Shown in pieces: positions 35,285-48,941 of a stretch of 64,000 bases of DNA (within the stretch, counting starts at the first letter, position 1; every line of letters begins with the position of its first letter). Both the position numbers and the translations under genes were made by a program. The stretch covers positions 7,166,457 to 7,230,456 of the forward strand of contig CM040442.1 of assembly GCA_022749755.1 (NCBI GenBank), given 5' to 3'. This DNA comes from Azadirachta indica (Eukaryota; Streptophyta; Magnoliopsida; Sapindales; Meliaceae). A model generated the notes under the pieces. It was given only the letters and a program-made list of their open reading frames with translations. It was not told the origin of the DNA and made no database searches.

Positions 35285-37545
35285 CCTAATCAATAATGAT
35301 AATTTTTTCATGAATGACAATCTAGCCAAGAATGACTACTTTTTCAACTATTGGCCACCTTATCGACAATGACCACTTTTTTAACCCTTGGCTATCTAGC
35401 CAAGGATGACAATCTAATTACCAAGATGATAATCAGATCAAGATGGAAACTCAACCAAAATGACAACCTAATAACTTCTATAAAATATTAAGAACATTGA
35501 ACACATGTATATTTTTTTATGTAACAATAAGCTAGGCATCTAATGAATCAAGATAAGAATAATATTGTTTTTTCAACGTTAAGAATTATGGAGTAGAATT
35601 ATATTAATTTTACTCTCTCTATATATATATATATACACACACATGTAAAATATTAAAAAGACTAATTAATGTGTAAGACAAAGTCTAAATCCAACATTTT
35701 TTCTCATTTTCTCTAAATTTCACTACAAAAATAGCCATAGCAATTGACCAAAAGTTACTACTGTTTCTTGTGAAAAGAGAAAAATAAGAAGACTCGGACG
35801 AATTCTTCCTTTTAGCTAAAGTCTTGTCATATTGCTAATTATGTAATAAATTAAATTAAATTAAATTAAATTATCAAATGTCACAATCACTTCAAAAATT
35901 CAATTTATGTTTTATCCAATGAAGACATGAAACATCTCTTTGAACCTTTTCTTCAAGATTAGCTTAATTATTAGAGTAGTGATTAATAAGTTTGGCCTTT
36001 TGACTTTCAAAATGAGATAAAATTGTTCTAAAATGAATAAAAGAGGCTCAAGATTCTTTTAGGATTGGAATTAATTAATTAATTATTAAATTGTAGAAAG
36101 GATTAAAGTTGGACTATTAATTAGGCTAACCTTGAAGTAAGTTTAGTCGTTGTCTAAGATTTCAAATCTCTACCAAATATGGTGGGGTTGCATTACATTT
36201 TCCATAAGCTTCAATATTATTGATTGATAATTTTAAAAATAAACAAATGGGTAAATTTTAGTAGGCAAATTAATGTATGACTGATAAAATTATATATATG
36301 TAAATAAAGATAAGAATTATAGTAAAAATCTTTTAAAATTTATAAATCTTTTTCTAAATTTATTAACAATTTATTGAATAAAAATACAATAAGAATCATA
36401 ATTAAATATATCATAACTATCTTTTATAGTCCAAGTCTGGTATTGAGTTTTAACGAGTTATTAAATTGGGTTTCTTTTTTGAAACAATGTATTAAATTGG
36501 GTTTAACTATCCTTAAAAAGCATTTTTTTAGTACAATATCTAAAATATGAATCTTAATCTGAATATATGTATATATGAAAATTTGAATAATGCAAATAGA
36601 ATTTTTTTAATTCACAATCAATAGCAAAAGCTGGAAATCTACAAAAATTGACAAATCTATTTAAAAGTTAGAGTAATGATTCTCAAAATGATAAGAAACT
36701 GAATTGAAAATCTTATGAAGGTTTATGAATTGAAATATTGGATATGTAAAATATGATAAGAATTCAGTCAAATCTATTTAAATCTAAAATAATAAATCAA
36801 ATCGTAATATAATTCCTTTTCTTAATTATTAACTTTCATTTTTTACTATAAATGATAGTATTGTATAGTTAAAGTGAAATCAGACAAAAATTATCATAGA
36901 ATTCGCTTTCAATTCATAGCAATCAATTCATGCATTATTATAATTTATGAGACAGAGAATAAAGGAAAACAAATTAAAAATTTTATACTACATTATTTTA
37001 ACTAGATCGAGAATAGAATTATACTAACAAGAATAATTTAACCTCACGAAGTGCTTTTAAAAGAAAAGTGATCTTATCTTGTCCAATATGATTATTTGCT
37101 TTTTCTTTTATTCTTAATCTCCATGATATATAGTTACTCGGGTGCATGTGTTGCAATAAACATCCATAATTCGTTAACTTTCTATGCTCTTTTAAAACAT
37201 GAAGATATGGCCCCTCCCTGCCTACTTTTTGTCGTCCTTATCCCATATCATATAATTATCAATCGATGATTAAGCTAATTAATTTACATAGTTGGACTAA
37301 ACACATTTAACGAAGCAAAGAACACAAAGATCATTGAAATAATTGGTTGCCAACCATTAAAGAGACTGGCTAAATGGGATTCATCAACAAGCATTCATCT
37401 TTACAGCCATTAAACACAATAATCAATAACATAACAAACTCACATTCTCCGGAACAGAAGAAAGCACAAAACCGCACTTTTCTTTGGTCACACTGGCACA
37501 CAATATTTACAGTAGAGTCCCAGAAAAAAAAAAATGTAGTACTCG
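35285..37545. repeat. Segmental duplicate of 13941-17015
   Basis: 3' flank of DUF247-E, matching that of DUF247-C through most of its length. It lacks the 700-bp insertion. No gene is seen in it. Confidence 0.75.
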
Positions 37546-39206
37546 TCACTCAGAGGTTGAACCGAAATTGAATTTACGACTATTGTAGACTGAGCAAAAA
37601 GCATGTAATGTCATCAAGAGCAAAAGCATAATGGTAGTTAAAAATGTAAGAAACTGCCAAGAACCAAACACATAAAGCTTCATGTTTTTCCAAAACTTAA
37701 CCATCCATTGGCTGTTGTAATACTTGTTAACATCTTCAATCACTTTATCTAAGCGAGGAACTTTCGTCAATCTAACAGATTTGTTCATCCCGTTCCGGAG
37801 ATTAGCGACTTCTGCATCGCTCTTCATCTGCTCAAAATAATCCCTTTTTCCCTAAGCAACTTCACATCCTCTTCAGTATCAATAATTCCATTCATTAACT
37901 CAGTGTAACGAGTAAAGTCCAAAGGCCCCGATGCATTCGATGCTTCGTAAGGCACTAGGTTCATTACCTCCGAGTTTACGTCTAAACTGATGGCGGGAAG
38001 GTGTAATATCGCCGTCTTGGTGTCGAATCTGATGGTTGAAATGTTACCAACAGTGGCTTGAAAACGAACCTGGGATTTGGAGAGTTCAGTGACTGAAGGA
38101 ATTGTGATTTCCTCCACTAGGGGTGATTTGTTTATGTCATTGTTGGCGTGAGAACTATCATCATCTGATTTCTTATCTTCGTTATCTTGTGGGAATAACA
38201 AATACTGAATCTGTTGTGCTACGACTGAGAGTCCTGGAATCTTGGAGAGCATTGTCCAGGGCAACTTGAAGAAGAGTTTGACAGGTTTTGATAGAATAAG
38301 CTTTTTGATGAGACGGATCGGGCCTTTGTTCAACTTCGAGAGCATCTTCCATACCTCAGTGAAGAACTTTCTTACATAAGTTGCGCCGTGATATCTTTCT
38401 TTGGCTTGCAGGGCTCCTCCTGGATCTTGAACTTCAGTTATCTGGACCTTGTGTTGATCTTTAGGCACGATTGTGTCGTATAAATAGTCTAGCAAATGAG
38501 CACACTCGGAAACATTGATCATTGGCTTGTTCTTCATCATCTTGAAAGGCGAGAGCTCTTCACAAAACCCCATTGTCATCGTCTGCAACTTATCATCATC
38601 TAATTCCAACGATGAATATTGAACTTCAAGCATTTTTCTCAACACAAACAAAGGAATTCGATTCTCAAGCATCACCATATCTCTAAGAATCGCGTTATGA
38701 GTAGCTTTAGTCCCTGCATAATCAACCAAATGTGACATTGATCTTGACGAAGGAGTACTTTCAGATATCTTACCTTCTTTCATGACATAGATCTGAAGAA
38801 ACTCTAGCAAGAACGAAGCATCAATAGCCGTCATCCAAGCTAAAGTCTCATTACTGATATTCAAAAACTTGTGATAACAAGCTCTAATCTGTAGCTCAAG
38901 CTCTTTCAACTGATCAACAACATACTGAAAATTATGATCACCTTGGATATGTCTTTGAGCTCTTTTCGCAGCGGCGAGCTTGTATCTCTCCATCTCATAG
39001 AGCTCTGGACGCCAGGAATGACAAGGGCCGATCGCTGCTTTCTGTGGAGTGTAAGAGTCGGGATCACAGGATATCAAAAATTTGGGCACACCGAATACGC
39101 AGACAGAAAAATCAATATCCTTTTCAATCTCTTCATCAAGTGTTCGACGGATGTTGATGATCCATCGACGTTCATCAAAGTTAATTGGATTTCGATTAAA
39201 AGACAT
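37546..39206 (-). pseudogene. DUF247-E: near-complete DUF247 gene with one frameshift
   Basis: Minus strand, start at 39206. The first 460 codons are open and carry all N-terminal motifs (VCVFGVPKFLISCDPDSYTP, SWRPELYEMERYKLAAAKRA, MLENRIPLFVLRKMLEV). The reading frame is lost near 37824 by loss of one base (ttcatctgc against ttcaatctg in DUF247-C). The remaining 93 codons continue in another frame to the stop at 37546, including the membrane segment. An in-frame deletion of three codons also occurs at VNSEVMNLV. GPCHSW replaces the usual GPYHYW. It may be a very recent pseudogene or a sequencing error; without the frameshift it would be full length. A TATA-like box lies at about 39351-39358 (minus). 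Confidence 0.85.
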
Positions 39207-42200
39207 GTTCGATTAATTGCTAGATTCGAGGAAAGAAAAATCTGTTATGATAATAATAATATGGCTGCTTAGATTTGATGCGTTGAGTGGTGGGTGCAGC
39301 TAGCTAGGGTGGCATTAATTTACTGGGGGGAGAAAAGGAAGCCCTCTCGCATATATAATAATTAATATTTTAGTAGCATGCTTTTCATATGCTTGTTTAT
39401 ATTACCAATATATCATAATATGATCCATAGAATTATTTACTTGCACTAATAGGTAACCTTTGCTTAAAATTCGCAAGAAAAAAAAAATGTGATGTTAAAG
39501 TTTTCAATGATTTTGACAAGGATATATATAAAATTGATTTCCAAATGGTTAAATTTTTGTATTTAATTTGCATACATTATAGGTTTAATTTTTGTATTTA
39601 ATTTAGAATATATATTTAAGAGTTTTTGCATACAAGTTATCTATAAAAATGTACTTTAAAATATAAAATTGCAAAGAAACAGACACTTATTATTACTTAT
39701 TCAATAAAATTTTCACACACGTATAAAAATATTTTAAAATTAATCAATAATAATAGTAATTTATATATGTATATTAATAAAAGATTTTAAACATATTTAT
39801 TAAACTTACTTAAAATATAATGTTCCAAAGAAAGTCCGCATCTCAATTTAGTTTCGTAATAAGTTTGAAATTTATAAATAATATAATTAATGTGCAGAAC
39901 ATGTAACGCGAGTTTGAGTTTGGTACTTGAAAAAGACATTTTACACTTTGTACAAATATCCCTAGATTTAAGAAGAATTATAAAAACGTTTCTCTTTTCT
40001 AGAACTTGGCAAAAGAGTCCTCATGTTTATTATTAAATAAAATAAAATCCTTTAAATCACACTATTATTGTATCTCGGGTAAAACAGAACAAATTAGATA
40101 AAAATAGAGAAGGAGAATACTATACCACATCTAATATTAATGCTTGAATTTAATTTTCAAATAATTTATTGACGTAATAACTCATTATTTTTCTTAATCA
40201 AGATCATGACTTAATATCACGTAACGAAAAAGAAATGAAATTTATATTTTCTTTTAATGTTTGTTCATAGTCATGAGTTTTGGGTTTTGACAAAAATTTT
40301 TTTTTTCATATATGTATATATAAATAGAAGAGAATTTTTGTTTCATTAATATATCAAAAATTAATTTTTTTGGCGAGTGTGATGAACACATTTAAAATAT
40401 TGAAGACCTTTTTGTATGTTTTTCAAAACGATACAAAGTAATGATATTTCACAAAAATGAAAGACGTTATGGAAAAATCCCAAATCATGTGAAAGAAAGT
40501 CCTCGTTCAAACAAAATTCCAACTATTCTTTGACCATAACAACAATTCTTAATTTTTCTTCTTCTGAAAATGACTATATGTAAATAAATAACTTATCATA
40601 GTCATAATTATTCATCCAAGTTCCACTACAAACCCACAAAATTATTTTAGTAAAAACAATATTTTATTTATTTATTTTTTAAAACCGTGCTGTAAAAGAG
40701 CTATGGAAAGTAGCTTTTCATCTACTAATTTGTTTTGTAATTTAATGTTATTCTCCCTCTGATCATAAATTAAAGTTGGTAGGCTTGGGAAATGGGATTG
40801 AAATTGCTTAGCTTGTAATTTTTGGTCATTTAATAATGTTAAATCATTACGTTACATCTCCACTTTTTTTTTAACTTATCTATACAGTTAGTCTTGCCTT
40901 TTTGACATTTACTTCTCTCCCTTATGGATAGTGATTGCAAAAGAGACACAATAGCTATTTTTTGTTATTATTATTATTACTATTTTACATGTGAATTCAT
41001 TGTTAAAAAATTTTAAAGGATACTATTTTTTGGTTCATAAGATAATAGAAAAAGCTATTTCTTAATCTTTTCTTCAAAAATACTATTTAAAAGCAAAATC
41101 AATCGATTGTAAAAATATTTTTTTCTTTTAATGATAGTGGACTTGGTAGTTGGTACTTTGGTTTTGTTTTATTCCGTTTTGTTTTAATTATTTTAAATTG
41201 GACTAAATTACTACAATTAATGTGAATGTTACTTATGACTCCAAATAATATGGGATGTATGGGCATTTTTCTTATGCCAATTTCCATATTCAATGATTGC
41301 AATTAATATTTTATAAGTATTTTTGGAATTTCTCTCGCATTCAATCATGAATTCCTGATAAGGTAGCAGACTTTTATTTACAACAATTTCAACAGCATGT
41401 TACAATAAAAGTATTATTCAAAACTAGAGTTCCTTTTAAATTGCTGGAAAAAGGATAAAATATAATTTTGATAAGTCAAAAAATTAGTTTAGGTATTTGA
41501 TAAAAAAATTTTAAATAAAAAAGAGGTATTATTTAAAATCTAATTTTTAAAAAACAGTTTAATCTTTAAATATAATACTATATATATAAAATTATAAAAA
41601 TATAAAATTAATTCTAAAACTAATTATTGAATTTTAACTCTAATAAAAGTTAGAAATTAAATAGTTAAAACTTAAATAAATCTTTTTCTTTTTATTATAT
41701 TTCCACTTCTTTTTTTATTTTTAAAAGTGTAATTAAAAGATTTATAATTCTTATCATATATTATTTTAAACTAGCATATATGTACAAATATATATATGTG
41801 TATAGGTTTACCTAAAATTAATTTTCATTCGTTAATATGTACATTTTGGCCATTTATGTAAATACTATATTATAACCCAAAAAAAATTACCTAACAAACA
41901 AAAATTGCTTTTGAAATTCACAATAGTTTTGAACATAAATTTTACCAAATATATAATTAATTCTCTTTACAATTAATTATTTCTTCAGCATAGTAAAAAT
42001 AAATTATTTTATAGTCTATAATAATTTCAAGCTGACCCTTAATCCACAATTTTTCTTGAAAAAATTTCCAACCAAGAATTTATTATTTTTTTTACCTTAG
42101 ACCAAACATTAAGTCACTGATCCAAAAAATCAGCTTCGAACATTTGAGCTTCTCTCTTGTATTCCCTTTTTACCATCTTTATGTTATAACATTTAGAAGT

Positions 42201-42633
42201 CAAAGAGATTAATTGATTTTTTTGAAAAAATTATCCTATGATTATATTAAATTTTTTAACGTAAATAATATTTATTTTGATTTACACATCTGTCTTGTAC
42301 TCTCTTTCTATTATTTTCAAAATATAATAGCTCTCTAGGAGTTCCAATCTTAGAGATTGTTTAAAAAATCACATATATATATGTATATATATATTTTAAA
42401 AATACTGCTAATTATTTGATTAATTCTATAAATTTTAAAATTATTTTATGTCAAGTTTGTGTAGTTCTTTTAAATTTTTTATTATAGTGTTCAGATTCAT
42501 GTATTATAAAATATTATCTTTTAATAACTATTAAAATGTGGGTATGTATACTGTATTTTTAAGAATTTAAAAAATATAGAATTAAAAAAATCTAAAATAA
42601 AATGTATAATACTATATGTGAAGCTAAATTTTA
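39207..42633. other. AT-rich spacer, no gene seen
   Basis: The first 160 bp are the presumed DUF247-E promoter. Beyond that there are long A/T runs, AT and TTA simple repeats (about 40962-40982, 42375-42395) and no supported gene, RNA or transposon end. Confidence 0.55.
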
Positions 42634-44283
42634 GGAATAATGACATGTATTCTTGACGTTTACCCTAATAAACAGATACCTCCTAATGTTTAAGAAAAAA
42701 CAAATGTCCTCAACGTTTGGATAAATAGGCAGATATCCTCTTAACTTTTATTTTCATTAGTTGCCTATTTAATTTATTATCAATTGTGTCCTTAATCTTT
42801 TATATAATAATATGAAATATATTTCATTTAATTACAAAACTTTATTTCCTATTTTAATATTTTTTTATAATAGACTTTTTTTAACTATAACAATTTAGTC
42901 CCATATTTAATATTTTTTTATAAAATATTCAAAACTAAATATATTTTTAATTTATTATTTCAATAAAAAATTTAGAAAAAAAATCATTATTAAAAAAAGG
43001 GGATAATGACATACACCCCTGATGTTTACCCTAATAAGCAGATACCTCTTTAACATTTGAGAAAAGATATATGCCCCCCTAACATTTGAATAAATAGACA
43101 GATCTCCCTTAATTTTTATTTCCGTTAGTTAACTATTTAATTTGTTATCATTTGTATTCTTAATCTTTTATATAATAATAATATGATATATATGTCATTT
43201 AATCATAACACTTTAATCCCCATTTTAATATTTTTTATAATATAATTTTTTAATTATAACAATTTATTCTCATATTTAATATTTGTTTTACAATATATTG
43301 AAGATTAAATAGATTTTTAATTTGTTATTTCAATAAAAAAATTTAGAAAAGAAAATATTATTAAAAAATTTAAATAATGAGTTAGATTAAACTCATGTTA
43401 AAATATTTATAACCTTTTTTTCTACAATAAATTTGATATTTAATTATTAAAAAAATTTGAAACACATTTTAACATTTTATTTTCATATTAATATTTTTAT
43501 TTAAAAGATTATATTAAATTTATTATATCTTCTTGAGAAAAATCATAAAAATAAAAATAAAAAAGGAAAAAAAAAGAAAAACTTTCGTATTATTTGTTAA
43601 TAAAATTAGTAATTAGATATATTTTATATTCTTATTAATCAATATAATTTAATTTTAATTAAAAAATGGAAAAAATATGTTTGATTGTTTTTATTTGTAA
43701 TATATATAATATGTATTTATTGTTTATATTTTTTATTTATATTTTTATTTATTTTTAAAAAATATAATGAATGTAACATAGTTTTTAAACAAATATATTA
43801 CATGTAAAAATAAAATATTAAGAAATATTTTAATTAAATTTTTTAATAATTAAATATTAAATTATTATTATAAAAGTGAAAGAAAAGGGTTAAAATATTT
43901 TAAAATATGAATGTGACTTAACGTATTATTTAAATTTTTTTAATAATTATATTTTTTTAAATTTTTTTATTAAAATATGAAATTAAAAAATTTATTCAGT
44001 CTTAAGTATACTATGAAAAAATATTAAATAGGGATTAAATTGTTATAGTTAAAAAAATATATTGTGAAAAATATTAAAATAAAGACTAAAGTGTTATGAT
44101 TAAATGAAATATATATTTTATTGTTATTATATAAAAGATTAGGTATACAAATGATAATAAATTAAATAATAAATTAACGAAATATCATTTTTTCAAACAT
44201 CAAGGGAGTATCTGTTTTTTCTCAAATATTAGAGAGGTATTTACTAATAAAGACAAATGACAGGGTTTATATGTCATTATCCC
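42634..44283. mobile_element. Non-autonomous Mutator-like element with 400-bp inverted ends
   Basis: The left end ggaataatgacat and the reverse complement of the right end gggataatgacat match at 12 of 13 bases. Homology between left arm and inverted right arm extends about 400 bp (aagcagatacctc, aatttattatcatttgta, ttaatcttttatataataa, ttaatcataacactttar). Both sides are flanked by the same nine bases, taaatttta (42625-42633 and 44284-44292), the target-site size of Mutator-like elements. The left arm is present twice in tandem (42634-42998 and 42999-43410). No transposase frame is seen, so it would depend on an element elsewhere. Confidence 0.75.
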
Positions 44284-44639
44284 TAAATTTTAAAAGTTTT
44301 TGGGTAATTATATGAGTGTTCTTTCTCCCCAAAAATATACACTAAATGAACCAAAACATAGGAAGATAAAAGCCTTAAAAAGCTAGAAAGAAAAAAATCA
44401 ATGAAAATACAAGGACCCCAACGGAAAATCTTATATAATTAACGAAGCCAAATTTGTTTTTTTTTTTTAAAAAAAGAGAGAATTAAATAAATAAATAACA
44501 AAATCTATAGTACAAAAAGTCATTAGCATCACTCAAGAAGAAATTCCTAATAAGTTATGGAGAGCGATCCCACTTAAAGAAGAATAAGAGACACCAACGA
44601 ATCAGCTGCATGGATACCATTAAAGCAGAATTAGTTTAT
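44284..44639. other. Spacer between the Mutator-like element and copia-2
   Basis: AT-rich with a T/A run near 44457. I see no counterpart of the copia-2 LTR here, so the 3' end of copia-2 seems to be lost or unrecognisable. Confidence 0.5.
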
Positions 44640-47600
44640 TAATTAATAACCTGATTATGTAATTAACAAATTTGGTTTTAGGCAAAGTTTTGGTCAGAAT
44701 ATTTGCCACCTGTTCTTCAGACTTACAGTGAATGAGGCACACTTCCTTATCCTTTTCTGCTTCTCTCAAAAAGTGAAACCTAACCTTCATATGGTTAGTT
44801 TTTCCATGCTGCACTGGATTTTTTGCAATAGCAATAGCTGACTTGTTATCACAAAAGATTGGACTAGCATTGGTCTATTTGAAGCATAAATCAATGAGTA
44901 TTTTTCTTAACCAAATGCATTGATTTGCACCTACTGCAGCCGCAATAAACTCTGCTTCAGCTGTTGATTGTGCCACAACATCTTGCTTCTTAGAGCACCA
45001 CGAAAACATTCCAGAACCAATTGAAAACACATAACCTGAAGTGCTTTTTCCATCATCAACATAACCAGCCCAATCACTGTCCACATAGCCAAACAAACTC
45101 AGTTCTCTTTCAGGTTTAAACCAAATACCAAAGTCGTATGTGCCTTTTAAGTACCTCAACACCCTTCGACCAGTTCCGAAATGCACTTGATTCAGATTTT
45201 GCATAAATCTTGAAAGCAAACTAGCTGCAAACATAGTGTCAGGTCTTGTTGCAGTCAAATACAATAAACTTCCCACAAAGCTTCTCTAACTAAATTTATT
45301 AACTTTTGCATCTCTATCAAACTTGGACAACTTTTGATTCACTATAAGTGGTGTGCTTATAGGTTTGCTGTGACACAAAAATTCCTTCAGTGGTTTGATG
45401 AATTTCAAAGCCAAGGAAGAACTTCATCTCACCTAAGTCTGTCATTTCAAACCTCTAATACAGCTGCTGCTTGAAAACATTCATATCATCAATTTTGCTA
45501 CCAATTATTAACAAATCATTAACAGATATTGACACAATTAGAGTATCAATAGAAGGAGATGTTTTGATGTAAAGAGTAGCATCATTACAGCTCTTCCTAA
45601 AACCAAAATCACAAAGAAATTCATCAATCTTGCTACACTAGGCCCTTGGTGCTTGTTTCAAGCCGTAAAGTGCCTTGTGTAGCTTATAGACTTTGTTCTC
45701 CTTTTCATTAATTTTGAAAACTTCTGGTTGCTCAGTAAAAATCTCTTCCTTTAGGTGACCATTGAGAAATGCAGATTTGATATCAAGATGGAAGATTTTT
45801 CATCTATTTTGGGCAGCTAAAGCAATAAGCAATTTAATTGTATTAAGCCTAGCAACAGGAGCAAAAGTGTCTTCATAATCAGTACCTGGCTGCTGAGCAT
45901 ATCTTTTCACAACAAGCCTTGCTTCATACTTATGTACAGAGCCATCTGCATTAAACTTAGTTCTATACACCCACTTCACACCAATAAGTTGTTTATGCAA
46001 AGGCTTATCAACCAATTCCGAAGTTTTGTTCTTTTCTATCATAGCAATCTCATCTTTCATAGCAGTATTCCACTCCTCACAGTTGGATGTTTCCAAAAAG
46101 TTTGAAGGGTCAACCGCAGCAACATTGCACCTTACATACACATTTGATAGACTACATATTCTTAGCACCGGGGAATCTTTTGTGCTTTGAACATCTGCTT
46201 CATCCTTTCTATTCATCTCTTGAACAACATCTCTATGTAAATTTGAGCTTCCAACTTGTCCTGCAGAGGCTGGAATAATTTTAGCATTTGATTCTTGCCA
46301 ATGCCATTTTGAGCTTTCATCTACCTTTACATCTCTACTAAGAATAACTTTCCTATTCTCTAAATCAAAAATTCTGTACCCCTTTGTGTGACTGCTATAA
46401 CCAAGGAAAATACACTTTTTTGTCTTTGCAGAGAGCTTATCCTTCTTGACATCAAGTACATGGACGTAATATATTGATCCAAAAACTTTAAAGTGCCCAA
46501 CAGAAGGTTTTAAGCCACTTCAGGCTTCAATAGGTGTTTTCCCATTTACGGCATGGGTTGGCAATCGATTTTGTAAGTATACTAAAGTGTATACAGCTTC
46601 TGCCCAAAACTTCTTAGGCAAGTTCTTATGTAGCATGCTCTTTGCCATCTCGAGAAGAGTTCTATTCTTCTCTCACACACTCCATTCTGCTGTGGTGATT
46701 AAGGCACTGTCAATTGATGTTGAATTCCAGCATCTTCACAGAATTTGACAAACTCATTTGAGATGTATTCCTTTCCATTATTAGTTCTTAACTTCTTCAC
46801 CCTGAAACCACTTTGTGTTTCAACTAAATACTTGAATTTCTTAAAGCAAGAAAATGCTTCAGATTTGTTGTTCATGAAATAAACTCATGTTATTCTAGTC
46901 AAGTCATCAACAAACAAGATGAAATATTTGTTTTAGTTCAAGGATGGAGTTTGCATAGGCCCATAGACATCTGAGTGCACTAGTTCTAGCTTCTCAGTAG
47001 CTCTCTTCTTAGCTTTAGATAGGAAGGGAAACTTGTGGAGTTTTCCCATTTAGCAACTTTCACAAACTTCATTACATATATCTACAGGAGACATATCATC
47101 TACCAGGCATTTCTCTTGCAAAAACTTCAAAGATTTGAAGTTTGCATGACCAAATCTCTTATGCCACAACCAAGACTCATCAACAACAGTTTTGCATGCA
47201 AGAGAAGTGTTTGAATGCCAATTAATAGTGAAGCTTTTATCAGTCATAGGCACAACAACTACCTTATCTCCAAAAGAATCAGATATAACACAACTTATCT
47301 TTAAAAAACAAAGAATATCCTTTATGCATCATTTGCCCAACACTAAGCAAGTTTTGGTCCAAATTAGGAACCAATAACACATTATTTATAAACTTGATCC
47401 CTTTTAAGGTTGGAATAGAAATTGTACCTTTTCCAACAAATTCAATGATTTCACCATTTCCTAGCCTGACTGGAATTCTGACTGAGGTATCCAAAGTGTT
47501 GAAAAATTCTGAGTTTGAAATCATGTGATTTGTACAGCCACTATCTAGCAGCCATGAATGTTTATCAGATGCTTCCCTTGACTGAACAACCATAAATAAG

Positions 47601-48894
47601 TGATCTTCGGGTTGTTTTTCCTCTACTACATTTGCTTGCTGTTTTTGTTGGATATGTTGTGGTGGAAAATGCTGATTTTGCTGCCTTTTTAGTTTGCAAT
47701 ACTAGGCAATATGTCCAAGTTTCTTGCAAACTCTACATTGAGCCTTCTTCCAACAACTAGTTTCATGATGATTTGTCTTATTGCAGTGACTACAAAAAGG
47801 AAATCTTTCTTTCTCTGACTCCTTTTGTTCAGTTTCACCAGCCTTATCTCAATGGCTTTTATCACTAGATAGTCTCTTGTCATCCTTAGAGCTGAATGAC
47901 CTTGTGTACTTGGCTTGAAAGGCCCCTTCAAATTGGCTTTCTGATCTAACAAAGGTCCTTTGTTCTTGAACCTGTAACTTGCTGATCAACTCTGCAACAT
48001 TAAGGCCCCTGAGGTCATGAGACTTCTCAATAGCTGATACTTTGGCCTCAAACTTTTCTGGGAGACTTATCAGCATCTTTTTTACAATCTCGTATTGCTT
48101 AATCACCTTTCCAAATAACCTCATCTGGTTTACAAGATCCATTACTTTGGAAGAGTAATCTTTGATTGTCTCTGCCTCTCTCATCCTCAAATTCTCAAAC
48201 TCTCTTTTGAGAGTAAGCAACCTAACTGCCTTTACTCTGTCACTGCCTTCATTTTGTTCCTTCAGCTGATCCCATACTTCCTTTGCTATCTCAAGGGCCA
48301 TGATTCCAGTGAAAACATGATCTGCCAAAGCTGAATGTAACACAGTGAGAGCCTTGTCTTTCTTGAGCAACTTTTCCTCGTATTGCTTCATTTGTGCAAT
48401 AGTTGGGTTTGCTCTAAGAAGAGGAGGATGATCTCTACCTCTCTCAACAGCATCCCACAAACCCAGAGACTTCAAGTAAGACCTTATCTTGACTACCCAA
48501 TTCTGATAGTTTTCCCCTGCGAACATTGGTACAGCAAGGTAGGAAGTGTTTCCTAAAGCCATAGTTCTCTCTCTGCTATCTGTCACTCTCAAGTATTGTT
48601 TTGATTCAGCCTTTCAGCACTCTGTTTCTCTTGCACTGACAGTCCCGTGAAGAACATTCAAGGGCTCTAATACCATTTGTTGAAAATAGCAAAGAAAACT
48701 GCCTATTCATTAAAACTAGAAAATATATACACATACAGGCATATCCTTCCAAAGACAAAAAAAAATCTCCTTGAATCACCATCAACCATACCTAATATTT
48801 TGACTTTTACAACTAAGGAAACATATTCCTCAAAACATGGATTGCCATTCCTTTTCAACTAAACTAAGTAAGATTCAAATATTTTAACTTAACA
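44640..48894 (-). mobile_element. copia-2: Ty1/copia retrotransposon lacking its 3' LTR
   Basis: Read from right to left: 5' LTR (48678-48894), primer site (ggtattagagc), gag frame 48592-47849 (VPMFAGENYQNWVVKIRSYL; ALTVLHSALADHVF), a CCHC-type remnant near 47740, protease (SWLLDSGCTNHMI, 47550), pre-integrase (LWHKRFGHANFKSLKFL, 47170), integrase (about 46700: QQNGV), reverse transcriptase (WNTAMKDEIAMIEKN; GVKWVYRTKFNADGSVHKYE, 46080-45930) and RNase H (GYVDSDWAGYVDDGKSTSGY; CSKKQDVVAQSTAEAEF, 45276-44875; then to 44640). Several stops and frameshifts break the polyprotein. The right LTR abuts DUF247-F. Confidence 0.88.
48678..48894 (-). repeat. copia-2 5' LTR (217 bp)
   Basis: On the minus strand it begins tgttaagttaaaatatttg and ends attttcaaca, with TG...CA ends. 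The primer site follows within a few bases (48663-48675). No second LTR was found at the other end. Confidence 0.7.
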
Positions 48895-48941
48895 TGTAAA
48901 GAGTACCAAAACAAAGTCTCATTGCATCAACAGCTCTCTCT

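Noticed and set aside
44640..44680. Possible copia-2 3' LTR or target duplication (tgtaa near 44659)
   Set aside because: A five-base match in AT-rich DNA is expected by chance, and no sequence similar to the 5' LTR follows.
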